Source of the DNA: Planctomycetaceae bacterium
Lineage (GTDB): Bacteria > Planctomycetota > Planctomycetia > Pirellulales > Pirellulaceae
Assembly: GCA_002709045.1 (NCBI GenBank)
Contig: PAPJ01000056.1
Coordinates: 1-64,000 of the forward strand
Direction of reading: 5' to 3'
DNA: 64,000 bases
Numbering within the stretch: position 1 is the stretch's first letter; every line of letters starts with the position of its first letter. The notes below the pieces were generated by a model. It saw nothing but the letters and a program-made list of their open reading frames with translations, was not told the origin of the DNA and did no database searches. The translations under genes were made by a program, and so were the position numbers. Positions 35,616-45,179 of this stretch are shown piece after piece.

Positions 35616-38600
35616 CTAGTAGCCCAGCACTGGAGCCAGCCAGCGTTCCACTTCCTGAATGCTCATGCCTTTACGTTTTGCATAGCTTTCCACCTGATCA
35701 CGACCGATTCGATCGACGGCAAAATAACGGGATTCTGGGTGAGCGAAATAGAGCCCGCTGATGCTGGCTGCTGGCATCATGGCATAGCTATCGGTTAACT
35801 TCATACCTGTATTGACTTCGACGTCCAATAGTTCCCAGATCGTCTGCTTTTCCGTATGATCCGGTTGAGCCGGGTAGCCTGGAGCAGGACGAATCCCCCG
35901 ATAGGACTCAGCTATTAACTCTTCATTCGTTAGTCCTTCAGTGCTTCCATAACCCCATTGAACACGAACTTGCCGGTGCAATTTTTCAGCGAACGCTTCA
36001 GCAAGCCGGTCCGCAAGAGCCTTCACCATGATCGAGTTGTAATCATCCGTTTGGGCATCAAATTCGGCAGCAAGTTCGCCGCATCCAAAACCAGTTGTTA
36101 AAGCAAAAACACCAACATAGTCAGCGCGACCGGAATCCTGTGGAGCCACATAATCTGCTAACGAGCGGAAGTAATTCTGACCTTTACGACGGGTCTGCTG
36201 ACGCAGAGTATGCAGGCGGTTCACTTCGGTCTGCAGGTCATCGTTTTCGTACAGGATAATGTCGTCATTGACTGAATTAGCCGGCCAAAAACCATAAACC
36301 GCCTTCGCCTGAAATAGTTTATCGTCCACAATTCGATCTAAAAGAGTCCGGGCGTTGTCATACAACTCTTTAGCAGGTTCCCCCAACTTTGGATGTTTGA
36401 AAATACGTGGATACTTACCTTTCAACTCCCAGGCCATAAAAAATGGAGACCAGTCGATGTATTCCACTAACTCTTCTAAGGATTGCTCTTCGATGACACG
36501 GATGCCTGTGAAATCAGGATTTTGAATATCAACAATGGACCAGTCGCTGGTAAATCGATTTTCGAGAGCCTCCTGATAGCTGACACTGTTTACTTGTCTT
36601 CCCTCAAATGCTTTTACCAATTTGGCCTGTTTGTCGCGGTTTGAGTCTGCAAAAGATTGCTTGTTATCACCCAGCAGCGATTCCACAACGCCAACGCTGC
36701 GCGAGGCATCCAATACATGCACGACAGGTTCGACATACTGTGGTGCAATCTTAACGGCAGTATGCTTGGCACTGGTGGTCGCTCCGCCAATCAGCAGCGG
36801 GATCTGCATTTTCAGACGAGTCATTTCTTTAGCAACGTGCATCATTTCGTCCAAACTTGGCGTGATCAGACCTGAAAGTCCAATAATGTCCACGTTTTCC
36901 TTTTGAGCAGTTTCCAAAATCTTTTCGCTTGAAACCATAACCCCAAGGTCGATGATTTCAAAATTATTACAGCCCAGTACGACTCCGACAATATTTTTTC
37001 CGATGTCGTGTACATCTCCTTTGACGGTGGCCATGAGTATTTTGCCACGGCTGGAATTTTCATCGAGACCAGCAGCCTTTTTCTCTGCTTCCATGAATGG
37101 TAGAAGGTAGTTGACCGCTTTTTTCATGACGCGAGCGGACTTGACAACTTGTGGCAGGAACATTTTTCCGTCGCCGAATAAGTCTCCGACTATGCTCATT
37201 CCATCCATCAGTGGACCTTCAATGACCTGCAGCGCTAGCTCAGTGTTTTGGCGATATTCTTCCACATCCGCTTCGATAAATTTGTCGATTCCTTTGACCA
37301 TTGAATGGCTTAGCCGCTGTTCAACCGGAGCCTCTCGCCAACTCAGGTCCTCTTCGATTTTTTTACCACCCTGTCCTTTCACCGTTTCGGCAAAGTTTAA
37401 CAATCGATCGGTGGCATCTTCGCGGCGGTTGAGTAGCACATCTTCGACATGCTCAAGCAGGTCAGCGGGGATTTCTTCATAAATTTCGAGTTGTCCGGCA
37501 TTAACAATTCCCATATCAAGTCCGGCTTTGATGGCATGGTAAAGGAATGCGGAGTGCATTGCTTCGCGAACAACATCGTTGCCACGAAACGAGAATGAGA
37601 TATTACTAACACCACCTGAAACCTTCGCTCCGGGACAAACTTTTTTGATTTCCCGCACCGCTTCAATAAAGTTCACCGCATAGTTGTCATGCTCGGGAAT
37701 TCCCGTGGCTACCGTAAGGATATTAGGGTCGAAGATAATATCATCCGGCGGGAAGCCAATGTTGTCGGTTAACAGATCGTAGGCACGTTTGCAGATTCGA
37801 ACCTTGTCACTCGTTTCTACGGCCTGCCCTTTTTCGTCAAATGCCATCACGACCGCTGCAGCACCATACTGTCGAACCAGTCGGGCACGTTCAAGAAATT
37901 CTTTTTCACCGTCTTTGAGACTGATGGAATTGACAATTGCTTTACCTTGCACGCACCGCAGGCCGGCCTCAATGACCGACCACTTCGAACTATCGATCAT
38001 AACAGGAACTCTGGCGATATCCGGTTCAGCGGCAATTAGGTTTAGATACCGGCTCATTGCTGCTTCACCATCGAGCAAGGCATCGTCCATGTTGATATCA
38101 ATCACGGCTGCTCCGCCGAGCACTTGCTGTCGTGCAACTTCAACAGCTTCTTCGTATTTATCATCACGGATAAGTCGGGCGAATCTTCGCGATCCGGTAA
38201 CGTTGGTTCGTTCGCCGATCATCAGAAAGTTGGAGTCATCCCGTAGTGTAAGCGGTTCCTGTCCGCTAAGGCGCATGAGCGGTTCTACAGGGGAAACTTG
38301 CCGGGGCGGCATATTTGCTGCAGCTTCGGCAATGGCCGCAATGTAATCAGGTGTGGTGCCGCAACACCCTCCAAGAATGTTGACCCACTGATTGGAAAGG
38401 AAGTCTTGCAGGTGTCCGGCCATTTCACCGGGTGTTTGATCGAAACCGCCAAACTCATTAGGAAGACCGGCATTGGGATGGCAGCTGATGTGTACCGGCG
38501 CGATACGTGATAATTCTTCGACGTAGGGCCTCATCTTTTCTGCACCAAGGGCACAGTTAATTCCGACACTTAATAAATCGAAATGTGAAATGCTGTTCCA

Positions 38601-39320
38601 GAACGCTTCGATCGTCTGACCGGTTAGAGTCCGCCCAGCTTCATCAGTAATGGTAACAGAAGCCATCACCGGCAGATTCACAGCGTGATCGGAAAAGTAC
38701 TTCTTGATCGCGAACAGACAGGCCTTCAGGTTTAGTGTGTCAAACGTCGTCTCCGGGAACAGAATGTCGACACCGGCATCCACCAAAGCCGCAATTTGAG
38801 CATAATACGAATCTACATGCTGATTGAACGTGACTTCCCTAAATCCCGGATCTTCAACCTTCGGCGAGATCGAACATGTTTTCGTGGTTGGGCCAATCGA
38901 CCCGGCTACAAACCGTGGTTTGTCAGGATTCTCATTGGTGAATTCGTCGCACGCAAGGCGAGCAGCCTGAACGGCCGCCACGTTAAGGTCATAGGCCAGG
39001 TCCGGCAGATCAAATTCAGCCATTCCTATCGGGGTGGCACCAAATGTATTAGTTTCCACAATGTCAGCGCCGGCAGCCAGGAATTTACGATGAATGTCGG
39101 TTAACGTATCAGGGTGCGTGAGAGCAATCAGGTCAACAAAGTTTTTGACATCTTTGTGGTGATTGGCAAACTGCTCACCACGAATTGTCTGTTCGTCAAA
39201 ACCTAACGAGAAGACAGTCGTTCCCATCGCGCCATCAAGAATCATCACACGTTCCTGCATGATTTTTTTCAGTTGTGCTGTTCGATCAGTCGTCACGATG
39301 GATCGTAGCTCCTTAGGCAT
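35616..39320 (-). CDS. metH: Cobalamin-dependent methionine synthase
   Basis: 1234 residues from ATG 39320; a TTG start at 39341 is also in frame. All four MetH modules are seen: homocysteine-binding (ILDGAMGT at the start; GINCALG and GGCCGTTPDYI supply the zinc cysteines), methyltetrahydrofolate-binding pterin domain (IGERTNVTGSRRFARLI, VMIDSSKWSVIEAGL), cobalamin-binding (KGDVHDIGKNIVGVVLGCNNFEIIDLGVMV with the axial His) and the C-terminal reactivation domain (RPAPGYPAQPDH). It makes methionine from homocysteine. The upstream gap is only ~100 bases and no cobalamin riboswitch was recognised. It is the last gene of a reverse-strand series after the glycosyltransferase. Confidence 0.97.
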   Translation of the reverse strand: MPKELRSIVTTDRTAQLKKIMQERVMILDGAMGTTVFSLGFDEQTIRGEQFANHHKDVKNFVDLIALTHPDTLTDIHRKFLAAGADIVETNTFGATPIGMAEFDLPDLAYDLNVAAVQAARLACDEFTNENPDKPRFVAGSIGPTTKTCSISPKVEDPGFREVTFNQHVDSYYAQIAALVDAGVDILFPETTFDTLNLKACLFAIKKYFSDHAVNLPVMASVTITDEAGRTLTGQTIEAFWNSISHFDLLSVGINCALGAEKMRPYVEELSRIAPVHISCHPNAGLPNEFGGFDQTPGEMAGHLQDFLSNQWVNILGGCCGTTPDYIAAIAEAAANMPPRQVSPVEPLMRLSGQEPLTLRDDSNFLMIGERTNVTGSRRFARLIRDDKYEEAVEVARQQVLGGAAVIDINMDDALLDGEAAMSRYLNLIAAEPDIARVPVMIDSSKWSVIEAGLRCVQGKAIVNSISLKDGEKEFLERARLVRQYGAAAVVMAFDEKGQAVETSDKVRICKRAYDLLTDNIGFPPDDIIFDPNILTVATGIPEHDNYAVNFIEAVREIKKVCPGAKVSGGVSNISFSFRGNDVVREAMHSAFLYHAIKAGLDMGIVNAGQLEIYEEIPADLLEHVEDVLLNRREDATDRLLNFAETVKGQGGKKIEEDLSWREAPVEQRLSHSMVKGIDKFIEADVEEYRQNTELALQVIEGPLMDGMSIVGDLFGDGKMFLPQVVKSARVMKKAVNYLLPFMEAEKKAAGLDENSSRGKILMATVKGDVHDIGKNIVGVVLGCNNFEIIDLGVMVSSEKILETAQKENVDIIGLSGLITPSLDEMMHVAKEMTRLKMQIPLLIGGATTSAKHTAVKIAPQYVEPVVHVLDASRSVGVVESLLGDNKQSFADSNRDKQAKLVKAFEGRQVNSVSYQEALENRFTSDWSIVDIQNPDFTGIRVIEEQSLEELVEYIDWSPFFMAWELKGKYPRIFKHPKLGEPAKELYDNARTLLDRIVDDKLFQAKAVYGFWPANSVNDDIILYENDDLQTEVNRLHTLRQQTRRKGQNYFRSLADYVAPQDSGRADYVGVFALTTGFGCGELAAEFDAQTDDYNSIMVKALADRLAEAFAEKLHRQVRVQWGYGSTEGLTNEELIAESYRGIRPAPGYPAQPDHTEKQTIWELLDVEVNTGMKLTDSYAMMPAASISGLYFAHPESRYFAVDRIGRDQVESYAKRKGMSIQEVERWLAPVLGY

Positions 39321-39421
39321 GAATGCGTCGGTAGTTGCCAATTCCCCATTATTGTCTATCAGCCAAAACTAACAACTACGCTATTGAAATGCATTTACTG
39401 ATTTCAGCCAATCAATTGCCG

Positions 39422-40948
39422 TTATTGGACCATCTGAAAGAAGTAGAGATTCACCTTCCCCGGGATTCGGTGATCTGCAAAACCATCAGGACCAAACATT
39501 TTAACCAGAACTTTTTGCACTCTTCTGTTGTGTGACTGGCCACGTACAACAAGCCATCCCTGTGAGGCTTTTCTGATCCTGTTTTCCAGTAGATCGGGAT
39601 TCCGGTATTCAGAAATCGGCTCGATTTGTAAACCTTCCGTCAGCGGATACATCCCATTGAGAGGGAAGGTACAGTATTCGGACATGCTGATACTAGGGGT
39701 GTGCTGTGCGTCGGCAATTTCAGCAAGCCGAATGTCTTCAACTAAACCGCCAGCCAGCAAAATAGAATCCTCAGGCTTTGCCTTTTCACAGAGGGTTGCC
39801 GCCACCACATCCCAACGTTCGTTTTTGACGGTGATTTGTTCTGTTTGATAGTTTTCAATGACTTTACTATCAAAAAGTATAAAGACCATAAGGCAGCACA
39901 GACCTATTCCAAGAGGTCTGAATACGGGCCTTATATCCTGGGTGATAGATGCCATGCTAAAGCCAAAAAAGAGGCTAAATCCTGGTAGACAGCTAACTAA
40001 ATAACGAGGGAAAAACCAATTCACCCAATCCATTCGAGTCGTAGTCCAGGCCGTTAGGTAGGGAATCAAGGCGAGCATCAAGGCACCGAAAATCAGTGGT
40101 TTCCGCGCGCCTAGTTGGGGTCTAAACGTTATCAGGCATACTCCAGGCATTATTAGCGTACTTATAACAGGCAATTTTTTTATAAGTGCTTTAAGTGTCG
40201 CGTCATTGGCAGGTATAAACGTGGCCCATTGGCTACGATGTTGGTAAATATTCTCTAAAGCATCAAATTGCGAACCAATTACCACCCCCAGAAAAAATCC
40301 TTGCAGGCCTAATGTTCGCAAACGAGTGGATATCGGAGCAGGACTGACAAGCAAGTCCGCGAGTAAAAGACTGCCAATAGCAGGGATTGCCATGTAGTGC
40401 GTATAGATGCATAACACTGCGAAGACGATCCACATAGTTTCAAGTGGCCAATGGATCTTTCTTTTTTGCTCGTATTCAACCTTATATGTCCTGTCCCATC
40501 GAGTTGAGCTGACACAGAACAGAATTAGTACCAGTAGCGTTAACAGGCTGTAGGAACGAGCCTCGACAGCGAATAACAGCTGGATGTGACCTGCCGCGAA
40601 CGAAATAATTGTCAGCAACGTGGCGAACAGATTAAGTTGATGACGATGACACAGCCAGTTTAGTGTGATTACTGAACCACAGGCACAGCTGACGGAGAAG
40701 ATTCTCAGAGATATTTCCGATTGTCCTGTGAGGCTTACTACTAACTTCAAAAGGAAAAAGTAAAGCGGTGACTGGTTTCCCGCATTGGCTCGCTCGGTGA
40801 GCAAGTCGAAATCGGCTAGGATTGTCCAGGAAGTGTGAAGTTCATCAATCCATAGAGGTAGATCTAGATAGCTTTGAGAAATCACTGCGATGACAGCAAT
40901 TCCAATCGTCGCCGACAAAAAGTAGATCTGATTAGGTGGAGTGGTCAT
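39422..40948 (-). CDS. Membrane glycosyltransferase, GT39/GT83-like (ArnT/PMT superfamily)
   Basis: About 508 residues from ATG 40948 (a TTG at 40978 gives a 10-residue extension). It has around ten hydrophobic segments. The first periplasmic loop holds LPLWIDELHTSWTILADFDLL, matching the acidic 'D-E' loop motif of the GT-C fold (Asp-Glu after the first helix), followed by NQSPLYFFLLKLVVSLTGQSEISLRIFSV, typical of PMT/ArnT-like enzymes that move sugars from polyprenyl phosphate. The sugar and acceptor are unknown. It follows the metallophosphoesterase gene by ~100 bases and precedes metH by ~100 bases on the same strand; its link to the neighbouring cluster is not proven. Confidence 0.72.
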   Translation of the reverse strand: MTTPPNQIYFLSATIGIAVIAVISQSYLDLPLWIDELHTSWTILADFDLLTERANAGNQSPLYFFLLKLVVSLTGQSEISLRIFSVSCACGSVITLNWLCHRHQLNLFATLLTIISFAAGHIQLLFAVEARSYSLLTLLVLILFCVSSTRWDRTYKVEYEQKRKIHWPLETMWIVFAVLCIYTHYMAIPAIGSLLLADLLVSPAPISTRLRTLGLQGFFLGVVIGSQFDALENIYQHRSQWATFIPANDATLKALIKKLPVISTLIMPGVCLITFRPQLGARKPLIFGALMLALIPYLTAWTTTRMDWVNWFFPRYLVSCLPGFSLFFGFSMASITQDIRPVFRPLGIGLCCLMVFILFDSKVIENYQTEQITVKNERWDVVAATLCEKAKPEDSILLAGGLVEDIRLAEIADAQHTPSISMSEYCTFPLNGMYPLTEGLQIEPISEYRNPDLLENRIRKASQGWLVVRGQSHNRRVQKVLVKMFGPDGFADHRIPGKVNLYFFQMVQ

Positions 40949-41048
40949 CGGATTTTGGGAATGTATGATGCGAGGCAAATGGAGACTGCAGGACGGTTAT
41001 AGCTTCATTAAAAGCAGTAGAGCAAAGATTGTGCAAGACCGTACAGAT

Positions 41049-41831
41049 TTAATAGCAGCCAGCAGCTCGTTCCTTTTGCGGCAGTATTTCCAGACAGGTC
41101 GTCCACCATCCTGTATGAATGGTTTCAATAAACTCGTCGGGAATTCCTTCCCGTTGCATTTCATTACCCAGACGTTGATGGTCATAACTTACCGGATGGA
41201 ATGCGTGCTGTATTCCAGTGCGTGAAATGTCGAGCGTTGTAAACCAGACATGACTGTTACCATCGTTTTCGGGACGACCCAGCACACCAACATTCACGAA
41301 CTGTCCATGATTGGTTTTAGCATGCCACTTAATGCCGGTATGCGTGCCGGCAATCAAGTCAAGATTACGCCTTTTCAGAAACATATCAAGAAAGTGTAAC
41401 GGTGTTGCGGATTCCCATAAAAACTCGTTCGTCTTACGAGGGCTTCCATGACATAGTAGAAGGCGTTGTTCTTCAATCTCCAGTTCAATTTCTGAAGGGA
41501 GTGATTTGAGGAACGCTTTATTGTCCTCACTCGTGTTTGCCAGTGTGTAGTCATAGCTGAGTTGGGCGAAATGGTTGTCACGCACGTCGGTGTATCCACA
41601 CTGGCAGTCGGCCAATTCGTTGCCGATACTATCATCATAGTTCCCCTGAATACATTCGATTTTATTGTCGGTCAGTAGCGGAAAAGACCTGTCCGGATGA
41701 GGGCCGAAGGCTCCGATGTCTCCCAGACAGTACAATGCATCCACTCCCAAAGCGCTAGCCTGTGAGATGGCTGCTTCCAAAGCCAGATAATTGTTATAAA
41801 TACCACCAAATAAGCCGATTCGCACATTCAT
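41049..41831 (-). CDS. Calcineurin-like metallophosphoesterase with altered metal-site motifs
   Basis: 260 residues from ATG 41831; that start is 2 bases after the radical SAM stop and gives the normal family beginning MNVRIGLFGGIYNN. The fold is that of YfcE-like phosphoesterases: CLGDIGAFGPHPD (the GD box), GNYDDSIG (the GNHD box), LLCHGSPRKTNEF (the histidine loop) and GTHTGIKWH near the C-terminus. The first box, usually SDxHGN, reads GGIYNN: Asp and His are replaced by Gly and Tyr. The GHTH box reads GTHT. So the dinuclear metal centre is probably changed. It is the last gene of the radical SAM/flavoprotein cluster. Confidence 0.78.
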   Translation of the reverse strand: MNVRIGLFGGIYNNYLALEAAISQASALGVDALYCLGDIGAFGPHPDRSFPLLTDNKIECIQGNYDDSIGNELADCQCGYTDVRDNHFAQLSYDYTLANTSEDNKAFLKSLPSEIELEIEEQRLLLCHGSPRKTNEFLWESATPLHFLDMFLKRRNLDLIAGTHTGIKWHAKTNHGQFVNVGVLGRPENDGNSHVWFTTLDISRTGIQHAFHPVSYDHQRLGNEMQREGIPDEFIETIHTGWWTTCLEILPQKERAAGCY

Positions 41832-41833
41832 AC

Positions 41834-42733
41834 TTACGAGCTCCCGGGGGTATTGCTGGCAGCGACATTCGAACAAATGGAGCCGTATTGATAGCAGGTA
41901 AAACAGGCTCCGTGTGAAATATTAAACGATTGATCACTGGCTGCTTTCAGGTTTTCTCCCAGAACGGATTCTGGTGATTCAATCAAAATTGGGCAAACGT
42001 GGACTCCCCGGTCCGTCACAATTCGCGAGTGCTCACAAACTAATTGGCTGGTATCAAATTCCTCGAGCATGTTTGAGGTCACACGTTGGTGAATGGAATA
42101 TCCGTTTGTTCGATTTTTTTCAGCACCAATTTTCAGTGTCGGCAACAGTTTAATTCTGGGATGAGCATACCCATGTTGTTTAAGAACCTCGGTAAATCGT
42201 TCCAAAACGGCCTGAGTTTCGCTATCTGGCCAGGTTTGGGTTGCCGTGATGATCGGGAGAAAACCTTGCGAGACGAGACGGCCCACCCCGCGAATCGCTC
42301 TGTCGAAGGTTCCTTTACCTCGGATGGGGTCATTGGTTTTTGAACTGAAACCATCCAGCGAGACTCGAAATTCCAAACTATAGCGACTGAGATGATGGGC
42401 AGCGCTAAGTCTGTTAAGCCATTGCTCTTTGAACACGGTGGCATTGGTAAGTACGGTGGCAGGGCCGAATTCCAGAGTATCGATTAAGATATCGGTCATT
42501 TCCGGATGCAGAAATGGTTCGCCGCCGGTGAAGTAATATCCTTTGACACCAATTTCGGCACTTTCACGAAGAGATCGTTTGATTTTTTTTCGCGTTAGAA
42601 AACCAAAATTGTCATTGTCAGGACTACAGGAAATAAAGCAGTGCTGACAAGTCAGATTGCAACGAGTGCCGGAGACTTGAAACCAGAGTTCGTCCAGATG
42701 AGAAAGAGATATTTCGACATTCGCTGTACTCAT
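41834..42733 (-). CDS. Radical SAM protein with SPASM-like C-terminal cysteines
   Basis: 299 residues. The [4Fe-4S] radical SAM motif is CNLTCQHC (~27-34). GGEP (YFTGGEPFLHPEM), RVSLDG and the GTFDRAIRGVGRL block are typical of the SPASM/twitch-type branch. The C-terminal part has more cysteines (VCEHSRIV, VCPILIES, GACFTCYQYGSICSN) that could hold an auxiliary cluster. These enzymes often modify peptides or small molecules by radical chemistry; no short precursor peptide gene is seen nearby, so a small-molecule substrate is likely. It overlaps nothing and is 2 bases before the metallophosphoesterase start. Confidence 0.85.
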   Translation of the reverse strand: MSTANVEISLSHLDELWFQVSGTRCNLTCQHCFISCSPDNDNFGFLTRKKIKRSLRESAEIGVKGYYFTGGEPFLHPEMTDILIDTLEFGPATVLTNATVFKEQWLNRLSAAHHLSRYSLEFRVSLDGFSSKTNDPIRGKGTFDRAIRGVGRLVSQGFLPIITATQTWPDSETQAVLERFTEVLKQHGYAHPRIKLLPTLKIGAEKNRTNGYSIHQRVTSNMLEEFDTSQLVCEHSRIVTDRGVHVCPILIESPESVLGENLKAASDQSFNISHGACFTCYQYGSICSNVAASNTPGSS

Positions 42734-42781
42734 TATCTTCCTTTCTCGATGAATCGTTGGTCGCTGGAATGAAGGTCTTCA

Positions 42782-44041
42782 TTAGCCAGAAAAAGTATGG
42801 TAAATATCCAGGGAGTCTCGGGCACCAATAAGCTGAAACAACTGAACAATCTGCTGTAATCCGGTACGGAATAAGAAGCCAGACTGACGGCCATAACTCT
42901 TAATCCCCAATTGGTAGTAATTCGGTTCAGATGTTATCAGCAGATCGCCAGATTCCAGAGATACATCCAGACAGTTGTCACCAATTTGATTTAGTAAACT
43001 TGCCGCTAGTTTGATTGGGCCTTCGGTGGCATAGCAGGGATGGAATTGAAGTTCTTGATGGATGGAATTATCGACTCTGTATCCGGTTAGTCCATAGATT
43101 TGGTCAAAGCTATGCCAGCTCAGCTGCAAGTGGTGTTCATCTTTGCTGTCGCTGGCCTGATTGTCGACTTGGTGGATTCCAAGCTGATACTGCGGACCAG
43201 TGCTAGAACCTGATTCTCTGACCGTATCAATGGCACAGTTTGGTAATGCTTTTATTTGCGAGTCTTGAACCAGTTTTTGTACTTTATTCATAATATGGAC
43301 GCGTTCGGTGAGCGGATCATCTTTAATTTGCTGAAGTGCCGAAGAGTATTCGCCACGCGTGATCCAGGTGACATTTGCTCCGACATCCGTCAGTGTGACT
43401 AAAGCACATGCCGCCGAGTGCCCTGCTCCGACAACGGCGACGTCCTTTCCCCGCAGTTGTTGTGCAAGCTCTCTCGTTGGAATCCTTCGGTTAATAGCGA
43501 AGTCCAGTTTCTGTTCACCGATGGCAGGCACTCCTCCTGCTCCGATCGGATTCGGACTGGAGAAGACTCCGGACGTATCAATGACCACATCGGCTGTCTG
43601 GACTCGGCGATGATTGTCCTGTTCAATAATCACTCTGAAGGGATCATTAGCCCGTCCCTGATCAAGATCCGTTTTATTTAGCCAGGTTCGGCTAACGCTA
43701 ATAACACGACAGTTAGTGTAAATGTTTGGTCGCAGTAAATCGGTCTCTGATAAAGGTCGTAAGTAGCTTTGGATCCACTGTTGGCCAGTTAGGTATTCAT
43801 CACTACCGGGAAAATCATGAGTCGGTTCGTGGCTTTCGATAGCTGCTTTCCCCAGTGGTGAGTGATTCATGGAGAAAGGTGAGAACATCTTTACATGGCC
43901 CCATTGGTGAACGTGTTCACACACTTGCCCGGCTTCATAGATTTTTGCTTGGTATCCGAGATACCTCGCATACAACGCAGCTTCCAGTCCGACAGGACCG
44001 CCACCGATGAAGAGTATTGTTGCAGGAGTATCGATTGCCAT
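42782..44041 (-). CDS. FAD-dependent oxidoreductase with two dinucleotide-binding motifs
   Basis: 419 residues. GGGPVGLEAALYARYLG (~12-28) binds FAD. A second Rossmann motif, VAVVGAGHSAACALVTLTDVG, lies near the middle (about residue 200) and probably binds NAD(P)H, as in flavin monooxygenases and thioredoxin reductase-like enzymes. VIDTSGVFSSPNPIGAGGVPAIGE matches the ATG-like hinge block of such proteins. It has no redox CxxC. It lies between the ThiO-like gene (16 bases upstream) and the radical SAM gene (48 bases downstream). Substrate unknown; flavoproteins of this sort occur near arsenic- and selenium-handling genes, but that is only a comparison. Confidence 0.8.
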   Translation of the reverse strand: MAIDTPATILFIGGGPVGLEAALYARYLGYQAKIYEAGQVCEHVHQWGHVKMFSPFSMNHSPLGKAAIESHEPTHDFPGSDEYLTGQQWIQSYLRPLSETDLLRPNIYTNCRVISVSRTWLNKTDLDQGRANDPFRVIIEQDNHRRVQTADVVIDTSGVFSSPNPIGAGGVPAIGEQKLDFAINRRIPTRELAQQLRGKDVAVVGAGHSAACALVTLTDVGANVTWITRGEYSSALQQIKDDPLTERVHIMNKVQKLVQDSQIKALPNCAIDTVRESGSSTGPQYQLGIHQVDNQASDSKDEHHLQLSWHSFDQIYGLTGYRVDNSIHQELQFHPCYATEGPIKLAASLLNQIGDNCLDVSLESGDLLITSEPNYYQLGIKSYGRQSGFLFRTGLQQIVQLFQLIGARDSLDIYHTFSG

Positions 44042-44057
44042 AAGTTTTTGATCTCAG

Positions 44058-45179
44058 CTACCTTGAGATTCTGAAATGCTCAAAGTTGATTTCGGACTCT
44101 TTGCCTTCAAGTAAATCAGCCATTATTACCGCTGTTCCGGTTGATAGATGGATACCACTTCGGAAATGCCCTGAAGCCATGAATAGATTATCGACATTCG
44201 GGACCTTGCCAATGTACGGAACTCCGTCAAAACTTCCCGGTCGCAAACCTGACCAACTCATTGTGATTTCGTATTCTTTTAAAGCGGGCACTAATGAATA
44301 GGCGAAGTTTGCCAGTTGCTCGAGCATCTGGGGAGTTGTTCCCTTTTGAAAACCGACCTCTTCTTCACACGATCCGGCCAGAATTTTTCCATCGGCACGC
44401 GGGACTAAGTAACGCGATCCTTCATTGAGGATATGGCGGATCAGATTTTTCGGACCTTCTACAAGAATCATTTGTCCGCGGATTGGCACGATACCTGTAG
44501 GGATATCGATGACCTGTTTTAGTAGTGTTGATGACCATGCGCCCGCAGCAATGCAGTATTTCCCTCCCCTGACAGCCCCCGACGTTGTCTGTAGGCCGGT
44601 AATGCTGCCGTTGATACATTCAATGTCGAGAATTTCGCACTCGGTATAAATCTGAACTCCGTGAAGTTCACAGGCTTTCGCTAATGCCTTAACGTGCCGC
44701 GGATTGCGCAATGTCAATTCGTCTGGTAACAGGTAAGCGGCATGGAACTGATCAGGATCGAGCGTCGGTTCTAAATCTAACAGTTCATACTTTGTTATTT
44801 CGGAGGCTTGAATTCCCTGTTGATTCAAAAGGCTTACGTAACCGGCAAGCGAGGCAGCCTCGCCGGGCTTTCTGGCGAGGTAGATTCCGCCGCATCTATG
44901 AAAGCCAGTATCGATCCCAGTTTCGTGTTGCAGCCTTTCAGCCCATTGCGGATGCAATTGATGACTGATCCCGCGCAGCTTTTCACTGGGGTCCAGTGCC
45001 GAGTCCGGAATGGCAGGAGGAAGGATTCCTGCTCCGGCCCATGATGCTTCGCGGCCGACCTGCTCGCCGCGTTCGAGTATCCGCACTTGCTTTCCACGAC
45101 AGGCCAGTTCATAGGCGATTGAAAGGCCGATGACTCCGCCCCCAATCATGATGATGTCATTTGAAGATGACTGATTCAT
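44058..45179 (-). CDS. FAD-dependent amine oxidase, ThiO/glycine oxidase-like
   Basis: 373 residues, the size of glycine oxidase ThiO. N-terminal FAD motif IGGGVIGLSIAYELACRGKQVRILERG, then the DAAO-family signature EASWAGAGILPP. Further blocks: YLVPRADGKILAGSCEEEVGF and the C-terminal ASGHFRSGIHLSTGTAVIMADLL, both standard for ThiO-like proteins. These enzymes oxidise glycine or other amino acids to the imine, as in thiazole synthesis. No other thiamine genes are near; the cluster context suggests it may oxidise an amine in another pathway. Its start overlaps the DUF2064 stop by 4 bases. Confidence 0.82.
   Translation of the reverse strand: MNQSSSNDIIMIGGGVIGLSIAYELACRGKQVRILERGEQVGREASWAGAGILPPAIPDSALDPSEKLRGISHQLHPQWAERLQHETGIDTGFHRCGGIYLARKPGEAASLAGYVSLLNQQGIQASEITKYELLDLEPTLDPDQFHAAYLLPDELTLRNPRHVKALAKACELHGVQIYTECEILDIECINGSITGLQTTSGAVRGGKYCIAAGAWSSTLLKQVIDIPTGIVPIRGQMILVEGPKNLIRHILNEGSRYLVPRADGKILAGSCEEEVGFQKGTTPQMLEQLANFAYSLVPALKEYEITMSWSGLRPGSFDGVPYIGKVPNVDNLFMASGHFRSGIHLSTGTAVIMADLLEGKESEINFEHFRISR

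Noticed and set aside
37789..38346. 185-codon + strand frame inside metH
   Set aside because: Ser/Arg-rich antisense of the pterin-binding region of an intact MetH; no ribosome binding site or domain.
39321..39421. Cobalamin riboswitch before metH
   Set aside because: The gap to the upstream gene is about 100 bases, too short for a full cobalamin riboswitch, and no B12-box-like sequence was recognised.
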